Below, in pieces: positions 16,141 through 25,391 of a stretch of DNA of 53,374 bases. Source of the stretch: Pseudobacter sp. (lineage in GTDB: Bacteria > Bacteroidota > Bacteroidia > Chitinophagales > Chitinophagaceae); the NCBI GenBank assembly GCA_017849455.1, contig JAFIGX010000023.1:1-53374 (forward strand), in the 5' to 3' direction. Each line of letters opens with the position of its first letter. Position 1 is the stretch's first letter. Position numbers and translations under genes: made by a program. The notes under the pieces are model-generated. The model was not told where the DNA came from. It searched no databases and was given only the letters and a program-made list of their open reading frames with translations.

Positions 16141-16674
16141 TCAGGATTGTTTCTTGTTGCGGATGATTTTGTATATCCTGATAGCACTCATCAGTACCAT
16201 GATGAACAGGATCAACCCGATCAATCCCCACACCACACTCATATCCTGCTTCACCGTTGCCAGCATCACGATCGCCACCAGGAAGATCGTCGCCACCTCA
16301 TTCCATATCCTCAATTGCTGTGAGCTGTATTTGAAGATGCCATGCAATTGCTGGTTCGCCAGGCGGTGCAAAGAGAAATGATACACATACAGGCCCAGTA
16401 CAAACCCCAGTTTGATGAGCAGCCAGGAAGGTGTTACTCCCAGCAGACCCCAGGTGGTCAGTCCAAAGACCAGGGTGAGGATGGCCGAAGGCCAGGTGAT
16501 CCCATACCAAAGCCGCCTGATCATTACACCAAATTGTTCCCTGAGTATCTTCCGGACTTCGGCCGGTTTTTCACCGGCCTCCGTATTGTACACCAATAAC
16601 CTGGGCATATAGAACAAACCTGCAAACCAGGTAACGATAAAGATGATATGCAGCGCTTTGATGTAGAAGTACAT
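16141..16674 (-). CDS. hemJ: HemJ-type protoporphyrinogen IX oxidase
   Basis: A 177-residue membrane protein of the HemJ (UPF0093/CopD-like) family, which oxidises protoporphyrinogen IX to protoporphyrin IX. The signature N-terminus MYFYIKALHIIFIVTWFAGL with its conserved histidine, followed by FYMPRLLVY, is typical. Four hydrophobic segments cover most of the chain, with a conserved KLGFVLGLYVYH block near residue 87. It lies 20 bases downstream of hemH on the same strand, supplying the substrate for ferrochelatase. It fills the step that HemY or HemG performs in other bacteria. Confidence 0.9.
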   Translation of the reverse strand: MYFYIKALHIIFIVTWFAGLFYMPRLLVYNTEAGEKPAEVRKILREQFGVMIRRLWYGITWPSAILTLVFGLTTWGLLGVTPSWLLIKLGFVLGLYVYHFSLHRLANQQLHGIFKYSSQQLRIWNEVATIFLVAIVMLATVKQDMSVVWGLIGLILFIMVLMSAIRIYKIIRNKKQS

Positions 16675-16694
16675 GGTAATGGTTTATAGTTCAG

Positions 16695-17717
16695 CTATTC
16701 AACTGTTTGATGTACCAGTGAAGCCAATGCTTTCACCCAGGCCGGATGCACATTCATACAAGGTATCATCGTGAATGATCCTCCTCCTGCATGTAAGAAA
16801 ACTTCTTTTCCCTGTTCCGCTATTTCCTCCAAAGTTTCCAGGCAGTCGCTCACGAAGGCCGGACAAACGACCAGCAATTTCTTGGTCCCTTCTGCCGGCA
16901 TTTGTTGCAAACGCACTACTGTGTAGGGTTTCAGCCATTCATCCCTCCCCAATCTCGATTGAAAGGAGAAACTGTATTTATCGGCAGGAATGTTCAATTG
17001 CGCAGCGACCCTGTGTGTGGTTTCAATGATCTGATGACGATAACAGTATTTATGCGCCTCCGATCCTGCCGAGCAACAATTGTCAGATTTCAGACAATGC
17101 TGCCCGGTAACATCCGTCTTGTGCACATGCCTTTCCGGGATACCATGATAACTGAATAGAATATGATCATATTCCTGCGCGAGATATGGTTTGATGCTTT
17201 CGGCCAACGCATCCAGGTAGTCCTGGTTATCATAGAACGGAGGCACGAAGGATAGTTTGAAAGGATATTTCCGCTGCCGATGTACTTGCTTCGCATATTC
17301 AACAGCCGTTTCATAGCTCGACATGGCATAGTGCGGATACAAAGGCACCAGCACTACTTCTTCCAGTCCCGGCACTTTTTGCATCAGTTCATCAAACGCA
17401 TCCCAGGGAGCAGGATTGCCATACCTCATCGCCAACACAACCGGCTCTTCCACCTGTTCCTGCAAGGCCGATTGCAATTGTTCACTGAGCACGATCAATG
17501 GGGAACCTTCCTTCGTCCAGATAGATCGGTACGCTTCTGCCGATTTCGGGGCCCGGAATGGTACGATGATGCCCCTCACCAGCAATGCTCTCAACAACAA
17601 GGGCATATCGATCACCCGCTTGTCCATCAGGAATTCATTCAAATAACGACGAACGTCTTTAACCTCCGTTGAATCCGGTGAACCGAGATTCATTAAAACA
17701 ATTCCCTTTTTGATCAT
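16695..17717 (-). CDS. hemH: Ferrochelatase
   Basis: Inserts Fe(II) into protoporphyrin IX, the last step of protohaem synthesis. From the ATG at 17717 (MIKKGIVLMNLGSPDS) it is 340 residues; an ATG two codons upstream (17723) is equally possible, and the longer frame beyond that is not family-like. The catalytic histidine is in the FSYHGIPERH motif near residue 190, and the glutamate in the SDCLETLEEI motif near 280. It is divergent from hemA and followed by hemJ. A -7-like box lies just upstream. Confidence 0.94.
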   Translation of the reverse strand: MIKKGIVLMNLGSPDSTEVKDVRRYLNEFLMDKRVIDMPLLLRALLVRGIIVPFRAPKSAEAYRSIWTKEGSPLIVLSEQLQSALQEQVEEPVVLAMRYGNPAPWDAFDELMQKVPGLEEVVLVPLYPHYAMSSYETAVEYAKQVHRQRKYPFKLSFVPPFYDNQDYLDALAESIKPYLAQEYDHILFSYHGIPERHVHKTDVTGQHCLKSDNCCSAGSEAHKYCYRHQIIETTHRVAAQLNIPADKYSFSFQSRLGRDEWLKPYTVVRLQQMPAEGTKKLLVVCPAFVSDCLETLEEIAEQGKEVFLHAGGGSFTMIPCMNVHPAWVKALASLVHQTVE

Positions 17718-17739
17718 TCCCATACAATAAAATAATTGG

Positions 17740-17747
17740 CAAAAGTA
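17740..17747 (-). promoter_or_regulatory. Candidate -7 box of hemH
   Basis: The minus strand reads TACTTTTG, an exact TAnnTTTG match, 23 bases before the ATG at 17717. This supports a start at 17717 or 17723 over the longer upstream frame. Confidence 0.5.
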
Positions 17748-17934
17748 ACTTTGAATCACCATTAAAGTTCATTCCGTTGCTTTTTTCATCATTTCACCAT
17801 CCATTTCTCCGGGCAAAGAAACCCGGGGCATCATTGGCGCGTAATAACTACGATCATCCTATTATATGATCTTTATCACCCAGTAAAATGACAGCTACAT
17901 GACAGATATATTAGGTACTTGACGCGCGTGCAAG

Positions 17935-17942
17935 TATTTTTG
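17935..17942 (+). promoter_or_regulatory. Candidate -7 box of the hemA operon
   Basis: TATTTTTG matches TAnnTTTG exactly, 28 bases before the ATG at 17970. A TTG lies at 17919-17921, closer than the usual -33 distance. The box lies inside the longer TTG-initiated frame, so it argues for the ATG start. Confidence 0.5.
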
Positions 17943-17969
17943 CGCTGTTATTTTCTGAATCGTTTTTTC

Positions 17970-19211
17970 ATGCCAGGACAGAGTAGCAAAGACATATTGA
18001 AGTTTTTTGTAGCAGGGATCAACTATAAGAAGACCGATGCAGCGATCAGGGGACAATTTGCCATCAACCAGGACCAATACGCGTCCCTCCTTTCACTGGC
18101 GCCTTCTTATGGCCTTCACGAATTATTCATCCTTTCCACCTGTAACCGCACCGAGATCTATGGCTTCGCAGAACAAGCCGGCCAGCTCATCGAATTACTC
18201 TGTACCGAAACAGCCGGTAACGCAACAACTTTCACTTCTTTAGCATACATCAAAAATGGCCCGGAAGCTATCGAACATTTGTTCGCGGTAGGGGCTGGGC
18301 TCGATTCACAAATTCTGGGCGACTACGAGATCGTTGGCCAGTTGAAAATGGCCGTGAAGTTTGCCCGCGAGCGCCAGTTCATCGGCGCATTCATGGAACG
18401 CCTGGTGAATTGTGTACTGCAATCTTCCAAAGCGATCAAGAACAGGACAGACCTGAGCGGTGGCACTGTTTCCGTTTCATTTGCTGCCGTTCAATACATA
18501 AAGGAAAAAGTTGCCGCAGTGAACGACAAGAAGATCCTGCTGGTAGGTACCGGCAAGATCGGGCGCTCCACCTGCAAGAATATCATCGACTATCTCGGCA
18601 CTACCAATATTACACTGATCAACCGCACACAGGAAAAGGCAGCAGAACTGGCCTTCGAATTGGGCATTCAGTTCGTTCCCGCCGACCTGCTGAGCGATCA
18701 TATCCGGCAGGCCGATATCATCATCGTGGCCACCAATGCCAGCAAGCCCACCATCCTCCGGTCACACCTGGAAGGCAAAGGCCAAAAACTCATCATCGAT
18801 CTTTCCATTCCCTACAATGTAGAGGCATCAGCCAGTAAGCTGGGCAATATTCAACTCGTGAATGTGGATGAGCTTTCGAAACTGAAAGACGAAACCCTTC
18901 AAAAGCGGGAAGCAGAAGTGCCTAAAGCCAATGCCATTATCGCCGGGCATATTGCCGAATTCATGGAATGGTTTGACATGCGCAAGTATGTGCCGGTACT
19001 CAAAGCCGTGAAAACAAAACTGAAAGAGATCCAAACTTTCCCTTCATACATTCAACACTCACCGGGATGTTTGTCGTCCGGCGCCGTCGATACCGATGAA
19101 AAAATTCAGCGGGTCATCAATGGCATGGCTTCCAGGATGCGCCATCATAACCAGCATGGCTGCCACTATATCGAGGCCATCAACGAATTTATTGCAAAAG
19201 GTTCTAATTAA
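17970..19211 (+). CDS. hemA: Glutamyl-tRNA reductase
   Basis: First enzyme of the C5 route: reduces glutamyl-tRNA to glutamate-1-semialdehyde. From the ATG at 17970 (MPGQSSKDILKFFVAGINYK) it is 413 residues. The catalytic cysteine is Cys58 in LSTCNRTEIYG. The NADPH-binding domain has KILLVGTGKIGRSTCKN near residue 190, followed by a C-terminal dimerisation region. It is the first gene of hemA-C-D-E-F-B-L, 66 bp before hemC, and sits divergent to hemH-hemJ. In many bacteria this is the regulated step, through haem feedback on the N-terminus; nothing in the sequence proves that here. Confidence 0.95.
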   Translation: MPGQSSKDILKFFVAGINYKKTDAAIRGQFAINQDQYASLLSLAPSYGLHELFILSTCNRTEIYGFAEQAGQLIELLCTETAGNATTFTSLAYIKNGPEAIEHLFAVGAGLDSQILGDYEIVGQLKMAVKFARERQFIGAFMERLVNCVLQSSKAIKNRTDLSGGTVSVSFAAVQYIKEKVAAVNDKKILLVGTGKIGRSTCKNIIDYLGTTNITLINRTQEKAAELAFELGIQFVPADLLSDHIRQADIIIVATNASKPTILRSHLEGKGQKLIIDLSIPYNVEASASKLGNIQLVNVDELSKLKDETLQKREAEVPKANAIIAGHIAEFMEWFDMRKYVPVLKAVKTKLKEIQTFPSYIQHSPGCLSSGAVDTDEKIQRVINGMASRMRHHNQHGCHYIEAINEFIAKGSN

Positions 19212-19277
19212 CTTTGACCCGTGGCTTCACAGCCATGGCCCGGAGCCCTGTTGCTTTGGGAAAAGATTATTTTATAT

Positions 19278-20243
19278 ATGACGCAGGTTATCAGGATCGG
19301 TACAAGGGAAAGCCAACTGGCCGTTTGGCAGGCTACCGAAGTAAAAAAATTGCTGGCCGCAGCCGGTATCGCCGCAGAGCTAGAATATATCCGCAGCGAA
19401 GGCGATATCGATCTCAAAACCCCTTTGTATGAAATGGGCGTACAGGGGATCTTCACCCGCAGCCTCGACACTGCCCTGCTCAATGACCGCATCGATATGG
19501 CCGTTCATTCCATGAAAGATGTGCCCACACAATTGCCCGAAGGTATTGCCCAGGCAGCCGTTCTCAAAAGAGCTTCTTATAAAGACCTGCTGATTTTTAA
19601 AGGAGCCAAAGAAAAAATCGATAAGGCATTGCATACATATCAGGGCAGCAATGGTTCTTCCATCCGCAAAACACCTTTCACTGTTGCCACCAGCAGTATT
19701 CGCAGGAAAGCACAGTGGCTCAACAGGTATCCTCATCATACCATCACCAACCTGAGAGGCAATGTGAACACACGACTGAAAAAACTGGAAGAGAGCGACT
19801 GGAATGGGGCGGTGTTTGCCGCTGCCGGATTGGAAAGGATCGACCTGCGTCCTTCCAATTCGATGGAGCTCGACTGGATGCTGCCGGCCCCTGCACAGGG
19901 AGCCATCATGGTAGTGTGCAGATCGACCGATCAAAAAATACTCGAAGCCTGTTCCGGTTTCAACGACCAGCATACCGCTATCTGTACCGCCATCGAACGC
20001 GATTTCCTGCGGGGCTTGCTCGGCGGCTGTTCTACGCCCATCAGCGCATTGGCGGAAGTGACCGGAGGATCGGTACGTTTCCAGGGAAATATTTTGTCGG
20101 TCGATGGAAAAATGAAAGCAACGATCGAAAAAAATATCCCGCTTGACTGTTACCGGCAGGCAGGCAGTGAACTGGCGAATGAATTACTGGCAAGTGGCGG
20201 ACAAGTCATTGCCGAAAGCATTCGCAAACAAACGAATCAGTAG
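19278..20243 (+). CDS. hemC: Porphobilinogen deaminase (hydroxymethylbilane synthase)
   Basis: Joins four porphobilinogen molecules into hydroxymethylbilane on a dipyrromethane cofactor. Starting at the ATG at 19278 (MTQVIRIGTRESQLAVWQA) it has 321 residues, normal for the family. The cofactor-binding cysteine is Cys251 in GGCSTPISA. The HSMKDVPTQLP substrate loop near residue 77 and the arginine-rich TSSIRRKAQW and NLRGNVNTRL stretches near 138-165 are present. The longer frame upstream of 19278 does not look like the family. It is 8 bp from hemD. Confidence 0.95.
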   Translation: MTQVIRIGTRESQLAVWQATEVKKLLAAAGIAAELEYIRSEGDIDLKTPLYEMGVQGIFTRSLDTALLNDRIDMAVHSMKDVPTQLPEGIAQAAVLKRASYKDLLIFKGAKEKIDKALHTYQGSNGSSIRKTPFTVATSSIRRKAQWLNRYPHHTITNLRGNVNTRLKKLEESDWNGAVFAAAGLERIDLRPSNSMELDWMLPAPAQGAIMVVCRSTDQKILEACSGFNDQHTAICTAIERDFLRGLLGGCSTPISALAEVTGGSVRFQGNILSVDGKMKATIEKNIPLDCYRQAGSELANELLASGGQVIAESIRKQTNQ

Positions 20244-20251
20244 TTCGCATC

Positions 20252-20998
20252 ATGGCTCAATTCACCATACTCAGTACACGGAAGATCGCTTCTTTTCTCA
20301 ATGAAGAAGCGAAAGCAAAAGGTATCGAGATCATGGAACAGGAGTTCATCGAGGTGCGGCCTGTTGAAGAGGCACAGCTCTACCATGAAATGGAGCGATG
20401 GGGTACATACCCTGGAAAGATAGCCGTTGTGTTCACCAGTCAACATGCCTATAAAAGCATCGAGCGTTTACTGCGCCCCGCACCTTTCCGCGGAGCTACG
20501 GTTGGAACTACCTGGCAGATCTTCTGCCTGAGCGGTGCTACCAGGAACACGATCATCGAAGGCGGTTATCTCGATGAGGCACAGATAGTGGCCACGGCAG
20601 ACAATGGCGCTGCGCTGGCCGAAAAGATACTGGCCTATGGCCCTTTCGATGAAGTGGTTTTCTTTTGCGGCAATATCAGGCGCGAAGTGATCCCGGCAGC
20701 CCTGAAAAAACAGGGAGTTCCATTGCACGAAGTGGTCGTGTATGAAACGACGGAAACACCCGCCATCGCTACAGGGCATTTTGACGCCGTTCTTTTTTTC
20801 AGTCCAAGTGCAGTGAGGAGTTTTTTTTCGGTGAACAGTATCCCGAAATCGACAGCCTGCTTCGCCATTGGGCCTACCACCGCGGAAGCGATCGCCGGAT
20901 TTACGGACAACAGGACCATCACCTGCGAAAAACCCTATGAGCAGGTGATGATCGCAAGTGTTTGCTTTTATTTACAGAACCGGGAACAATATCAATAA
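20252..20998 (+). CDS. hemD: Uroporphyrinogen-III synthase
   Basis: Cyclises hydroxymethylbilane to uroporphyrinogen III with ring D inversion. The 248-residue protein shows little sequence identity across the family, as is usual. It keeps the two-domain pattern with FTSQHAYKSIERLL near residue 61 (normally TS.n.v) and FFSPSAVRSFF near 185 (F.SPSav..f). The gene position between hemC and hemE gives strong support. It ends eight bases before the hemE ATG. Confidence 0.9.
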   Translation: MAQFTILSTRKIASFLNEEAKAKGIEIMEQEFIEVRPVEEAQLYHEMERWGTYPGKIAVVFTSQHAYKSIERLLRPAPFRGATVGTTWQIFCLSGATRNTIIEGGYLDEAQIVATADNGAALAEKILAYGPFDEVVFFCGNIRREVIPAALKKQGVPLHEVVVYETTETPAIATGHFDAVLFFSPSAVRSFFSVNSIPKSTACFAIGPTTAEAIAGFTDNRTITCEKPYEQVMIASVCFYLQNREQYQ

Positions 20999-21006
20999 AT
21001 AATACA

Positions 21007-22035
21007 ATGTTGAAAAACGATCTGTTATTAAGAACATTAAGAGGAGAAGCCACTGAAAGGACACCAGTATGGATGATGCGCCAGGCCGGCCGTTACCTGC
21101 CCGATTATAGGAAGCTGAAAGAAAAATATTCTTTCTTTGAACGCTGCCAGCGACCTGAACTGGCTGCCGGGATCACTATTCAACCTGTCGACCAGGTAGG
21201 TGTCGATGCCGCCATTATTTTTTCCGATATCCTGGTAGTGCCGCAGGCCATGGGCATGGAAGTGCAGATGGTAGAGAACAAAGGCCCTATCTTACCCGAC
21301 CCTATCAAACAATACAGCGATCTCCACAAACTGCATCGGCCCGATGTGGAAGAAAAACTGGGATACGTGTTCGATGCCTTACGCCTCACAAAAAAAGAGC
21401 TCGATGGCAGGGTTCCGTTGATCGGTTTTGCCGGTGCACCCTGGACCCTGCTCTGCTATATGGTGCAGGGCAAAGGCTCCAAAACTTTCGATGAGGCAAA
21501 AGCATTTTGCTATACACAACCGGAAACGGCACATGCCTTATTACAAATGATCACCGACACCACCATCGCTTACCTGAAAGGTCAGGTAAGGGCAGGGGCA
21601 GACGTTGTGCAGATCTTCGATAGTTGGGGTGGACTGCTGAGCCCCGGCGATTTTGAAAACCTTTCGCTCCGGTATATCAGGCAGATCGTGGCCGCATTGA
21701 AAGAAGAAGTGCTGACCATCATCTTTGCCAAAGGCGCCTGGCACGGGCTTTCCGCTATGGCTGCCACCGGCGCAGATGGATTGGGGATCGATTGGTGCCA
21801 TACCCCGGAATCGGCACGCAACTGGGCAGGCCCGGATATTACGCTGCAGGGAAATTTTGATCCTGCCAAATTGTTATCACCCATCCCGGTGATCAGGAAG
21901 GAAGTAACGGAGATGCTCAATGCTTTTGGTGGCCGGCGTCATATTGCCAACCTGGGCCATGGCATATTGCCGAATGTACCGGTTGATCATGCAAGAGCAT
22001 TTGTAGATACCGTGAAGGATCATCAGTATCGTTGA
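21007..22035 (+). CDS. hemE: Uroporphyrinogen decarboxylase
   Basis: Removes the four acetate carboxyls of uroporphyrinogen III to give coproporphyrinogen III. From the ATG at 21007 (MLKNDLLLRTLRGE) it has 342 residues. The signature PVWMMRQAGRYLPDYR near residue 20, which supplies the substrate-binding arginines, and the GFAGAPWTL motif near 140 are intact. It is a TIM barrel without cofactor. An upstream ATG at 20962 lies within hemD and is less likely. Confidence 0.96.
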   Translation: MLKNDLLLRTLRGEATERTPVWMMRQAGRYLPDYRKLKEKYSFFERCQRPELAAGITIQPVDQVGVDAAIIFSDILVVPQAMGMEVQMVENKGPILPDPIKQYSDLHKLHRPDVEEKLGYVFDALRLTKKELDGRVPLIGFAGAPWTLLCYMVQGKGSKTFDEAKAFCYTQPETAHALLQMITDTTIAYLKGQVRAGADVVQIFDSWGGLLSPGDFENLSLRYIRQIVAALKEEVLTIIFAKGAWHGLSAMAATGADGLGIDWCHTPESARNWAGPDITLQGNFDPAKLLSPIPVIRKEVTEMLNAFGGRRHIANLGHGILPNVPVDHARAFVDTVKDHQYR

Positions 22036-22074
22036 TTTGTTCAACACATTTTTTGATCAGGAGAATACTGACCG

Positions 22075-22989
22075 ATGAATATCAAAGAAAACTGGATCGA
22101 TTATATCCACCAGCTTCAGAACAGGATCTGCCAGTCGCTCGAAGCGGCTGATGGCCTCGCAACCTTCAAAGAAGACCAATGGGAGCGGCCTGAAGGCGGC
22201 GGCGGAAAAACAAGGGTAATTGCCCAGGGAAAGGTTTTTGAAAAAGGCGGCGTGAATACCTCTGTGGTCTTTGGCGAAGTGACCGGCCTGATGCGTTCCC
22301 AGTTGAAGATCGATGGAGACAACTGGTTCGCCTGCGGGCTCTCGCTCGTATTGCATCCACTCAATCCTTTCGTACCTACCGTACATTGTAATTACAGGAT
22401 GTTCGAATTATACGATCGGCAAAAACAGGTGATCGACCGCTGGTTTGGCGGCGGCACCGATCTCACCCCTTATTATCTTTTCGAAGAAGATGCCGTACAT
22501 TTCCATTCAACTTATAAAAAGGTTTGCGATTCATTCGATCCATCGTTCTACCCAACATTCAAACGGGATTGCGATGAGTATTTCGTGAACAAACACCGGA
22601 ATAATGAACGGCGGGGTATCGGAGGTATCTTTTACGATTATCAACGCCCTGATGGATCGAAGGATGTACAGTTCTGGATCAATTTTGGCAAAGCCTGTGG
22701 TGATGCATTTATGGAAGCGTATATCCCGATCGTAGAGAAAAGAAAGAATATGCCATACACGAGCGCCCACAAACATTGGCAGGAGATCCGGCGCGGGCGG
22801 TACACCGAATTCAACCTGGTGCATGACCGCGGCACTTTATTCGGACTGAAAACGAATGGGCGGACCGAAAGCATTTTAATGAGCCTTCCCCCTACGGTGA
22901 GGTTCGAATATAATTACCAGCCGGTACCGGGCAGTGAGGAAGACAGGTTACAGCAGGTTTGCCTGCAACCGGCCAATTGGATCAAATAA
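22075..22989 (+). CDS. hemF: Oxygen-dependent coproporphyrinogen III oxidase
   Basis: Uses O2 to convert coproporphyrinogen III to protoporphyrinogen IX. The 304-residue protein carries the family signatures WFGGGTDLTPYYLFEEDAVH near residue 123 and RGIGGIFYDYQRPDG near 180, with the conserved catalytic histidines and acidic residues. HemF rather than a radical-SAM HemN indicates an aerobic pathway here. It lies between hemE and hemB in the operon. Confidence 0.96.
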   Translation: MNIKENWIDYIHQLQNRICQSLEAADGLATFKEDQWERPEGGGGKTRVIAQGKVFEKGGVNTSVVFGEVTGLMRSQLKIDGDNWFACGLSLVLHPLNPFVPTVHCNYRMFELYDRQKQVIDRWFGGGTDLTPYYLFEEDAVHFHSTYKKVCDSFDPSFYPTFKRDCDEYFVNKHRNNERRGIGGIFYDYQRPDGSKDVQFWINFGKACGDAFMEAYIPIVEKRKNMPYTSAHKHWQEIRRGRYTEFNLVHDRGTLFGLKTNGRTESILMSLPPTVRFEYNYQPVPGSEEDRLQQVCLQPANWIK

Positions 22990-23014
22990 TTCATCGCTAC
23001 CAAAATATTTTTTT

Positions 23015-23989
23015 ATGCATCTGCAAAGAAGAAACAGGATCCTCCGCCAGTCGCCGGCCATCCGTGCCCTGGTCACTGAAACCATCCTGACCCCGAATGA
23101 CTTTATCGTTCCTCTATTCGTTGTGGAAGGAGAAAATATTAAAGAGGAGATCGCTTCCATGCCCAATTATTTCCGCCTGAGCCTCGACAACCTGGCCAGG
23201 GAAGTGAAAGAATTGTGGAGCATGGGACTGAAATCAATGCTGTTGTTCATCAAATGCAGGGATGAACTGAAAGACAATAAAGGAACGGAAGCGCTCAATC
23301 CGGATGGTTTGATGCAGCAGGCCATTAAAACGGTAAAGAATGCCTGCCCCGATATGCTGGTGATGACGGATGTTGCGCTCGATCCTTTTTCCTCTTTCGG
23401 GCACGACGGCATCGTAGACGGCGCCGAGATCGTGAATGACGCCACCGTGGATGTACTGGCGGCCATGAGCCTCAGCCACGCCAAAGCGGGCGCCGATTTC
23501 GTAGCGCCCAGCGATATGATGGACGGCCGTATCGGCGCTATCCGCAAAACACTCGAAGAGAACGGCTTTACCAAAACGGGTATCATGAGTTACAGCGCCA
23601 AGTATGCTTCCTGTTTTTACGGGCCATTCCGCGATGCGCTGGATTCAGCACCAGGGTTTGGCGATAAGAAAACTTACCAGATGAATTATGCCAATCGTAT
23701 CGAAGCCGTGAAAGAAACCCTGATGGACATCGAAGAAGGGGCGGATATCGTGATGGTGAAGCCTGCACTGGCCTATCTCGATATCATCCGTGAAGTAAAG
23801 AACGCCGTAAATGTACCGGTTAGCGCCTATAATATCAGCGGTGAATATGCCATGATCAAGGCAGCCGCCAACATGGGATGGATCGACGAGAACAAGGCGA
23901 TCCTCGAAACCCTCACCGCGATCAAGAGAGCCGGTGCAGACCTGATCGCTACTTATTTTGCCAAAGATGCCGTAAAACTGATTGGTTAA
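23015..23989 (+). CDS. hemB: Delta-aminolevulinic acid dehydratase (porphobilinogen synthase)
   Basis: Condenses two 5-aminolevulinate molecules to porphobilinogen. From the ATG at 23015 (MHLQRRNRILRQSPAIRALV) it has 324 residues. The two active-site lysines lie in SYSAKYASCFYGP near residue 195 and MVKPALAYLD near 248. In the metal loop DVALDPFSSFGHDG, alanine and aspartates replace the zinc cysteines, so this is the magnesium-type enzyme. The longer upstream frame overlaps hemF and is not family-like. Confidence 0.95.
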   Translation: MHLQRRNRILRQSPAIRALVTETILTPNDFIVPLFVVEGENIKEEIASMPNYFRLSLDNLAREVKELWSMGLKSMLLFIKCRDELKDNKGTEALNPDGLMQQAIKTVKNACPDMLVMTDVALDPFSSFGHDGIVDGAEIVNDATVDVLAAMSLSHAKAGADFVAPSDMMDGRIGAIRKTLEENGFTKTGIMSYSAKYASCFYGPFRDALDSAPGFGDKKTYQMNYANRIEAVKETLMDIEEGADIVMVKPALAYLDIIREVKNAVNVPVSAYNISGEYAMIKAAANMGWIDENKAILETLTAIKRAGADLIATYFAKDAVKLIG

Positions 23990-24017
23990 TCAATTTCCCT
24001 ACCGTTCATTCCATACT

Positions 24018-25307
24018 ATGAATATCAATACAAGTATCGACCTCTTTCAGCGTGCGCAGAAAAGTATTCCCGGCGGCGTCAACTCTCCTGTGAGAGCTTT
24101 CAAAAGTGTTGGCGGCACACCGCTTTTCATCAGGAAAGCAGCAGGTGCTTATCTCTACGATGCTGATGATAATAAATATATCGACTTCATTGCTTCCTGG
24201 GGCCCCATGATCTTCGGTCATGCCTATGCGCCGCTGGTAAAAGCGATACAGGAGCAGGCAGTATTCTCCACTTCTTACGGAGCGCCAACCGAGCTGGAGA
24301 TCAGGATGGCCGAGCTGATCAAAAGTATGGCACCGAACGTAGACCTGGTGCGGATGGTAAGCAGCGGCACCGAAGCCTGCATGAGCGCTATCCGTGTAGC
24401 GAGAGGATATACCGGCAGAAATAAATTCATCAAATTCGAAGGATGTTACCATGGTCATGCCGATGCTTTCCTGGTGAAAGCCGGCAGCGGTGTGGCCACA
24501 TTGGATATTCAAACAGTTCCTGGCGTTACAGCCGGTGCTGCCAACGATACGCTTACCTGCCCATACAATGACCTGGATGCAATGGAGCGTTTGGTGAAAG
24601 AGCACAAAGGTGAGATAGCGGCCATCATCGTAGAACCGGTGGCCGGTAATATGGGTTGCATTTTACCCAAACCCGGATTCCTGGAAGGCATTCGCAGGAT
24701 CTGTGATGCAGAGAAGATCATTTTCATTTTCGATGAGGTGATGACAGGTTTCCGGCTGGCAAAAGGCGGCGCGCAGGAAAAATTAGGGATCGATGCCGAC
24801 CTCGTTACCTATGGCAAAGTGATCGGAGGCGGATTGCCGGTAGGCGCCTTTGGCGGTAAGCGCCATATCATGGAAGTGGTAGCCCCGTTGGGAAGTGTTT
24901 ACCAGGCCGGCACCCTGAGCGGTAACCCCATTGCCATGATCGCCGGGTATACTTTATTATCTATCATCAATGAACAACCGGAATTATTGAAGGAACTGGA
25001 TGACAAGACGGCTTATCTCAAAGAGGGGCTCGACAAAGTGCTGAAAGCATCCGGTACTCCTTATATGATCAATCACCTGGGCTCCATGATCAGTGTGCAC
25101 TTCAGCGGCAAACCGGTCACTGATTTTGCTGCTGCCGCTTCAGCCAATAATGACCTGTTCAAAAAATATTTCCATGCCATGCTGAAAAGAGGCATCTACC
25201 TGCCCCCTTCTGCCTTTGAAAGCTGGTTCCTGAACAATGCCATGACCACAGCCGATCTCGATGCCACTATCGAAGCAACGGCGGAGAGTTTGAAAGAAAT
25301 ATTATAG
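24018..25307 (+). CDS. hemL: Glutamate-1-semialdehyde 2,1-aminomutase
   Basis: PLP enzyme that converts glutamate-1-semialdehyde to 5-aminolevulinate, the second step of the C5 route. From the ATG at 24018 (MNINTSIDLFQRAQKSIPGG) it has 429 residues. The motif GGVNSPVRAF, the SSGTEACMSAIRVARG block near residue 115 and the PLP lysine in VTYGKVIGGGLPVGAFGG near residue 262 are present. It is the last gene of the operon and faces the haem uptake operon across a terminator. Confidence 0.96.
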   Translation: MNINTSIDLFQRAQKSIPGGVNSPVRAFKSVGGTPLFIRKAAGAYLYDADDNKYIDFIASWGPMIFGHAYAPLVKAIQEQAVFSTSYGAPTELEIRMAELIKSMAPNVDLVRMVSSGTEACMSAIRVARGYTGRNKFIKFEGCYHGHADAFLVKAGSGVATLDIQTVPGVTAGAANDTLTCPYNDLDAMERLVKEHKGEIAAIIVEPVAGNMGCILPKPGFLEGIRRICDAEKIIFIFDEVMTGFRLAKGGAQEKLGIDADLVTYGKVIGGGLPVGAFGGKRHIMEVVAPLGSVYQAGTLSGNPIAMIAGYTLLSIINEQPELLKELDDKTAYLKEGLDKVLKASGTPYMINHLGSMISVHFSGKPVTDFAAAASANNDLFKKYFHAMLKRGIYLPPSAFESWFLNNAMTTADLDATIEATAESLKEIL

Positions 25308-25312
25308 TTGAA

Positions 25313-25363
25313 GGTGGAAAAAGTTTTTAGTGCAGCCCTGAGAACAGGGCCGCACCTTTTCCA
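25313..25363. terminator. Two-tier hairpin between hemL and the haem uptake operon
   Basis: GTGCAGCCCTG (25330-25340) pairs with CAGGGCCGCAC (25345-25355) around an AGAA loop with one mismatch. Outside it, GGTGGAAAAAG (25313-25323) pairs with CTTTTCCAC (25356-25363). It sits five bases after the hemL stop and 28 before the last stop of the opposing operon. It is a good two-way terminator. Confidence 0.75.
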
Positions 25364-25391
25364 CATTATGGAAAACTAGGTATCACCATTT

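Noticed and set aside
17919..17969. TTG-started extension of hemA
   Set aside because: The stretch contains the probable -7 box and is not family-like; ATG at 17970 is better placed.
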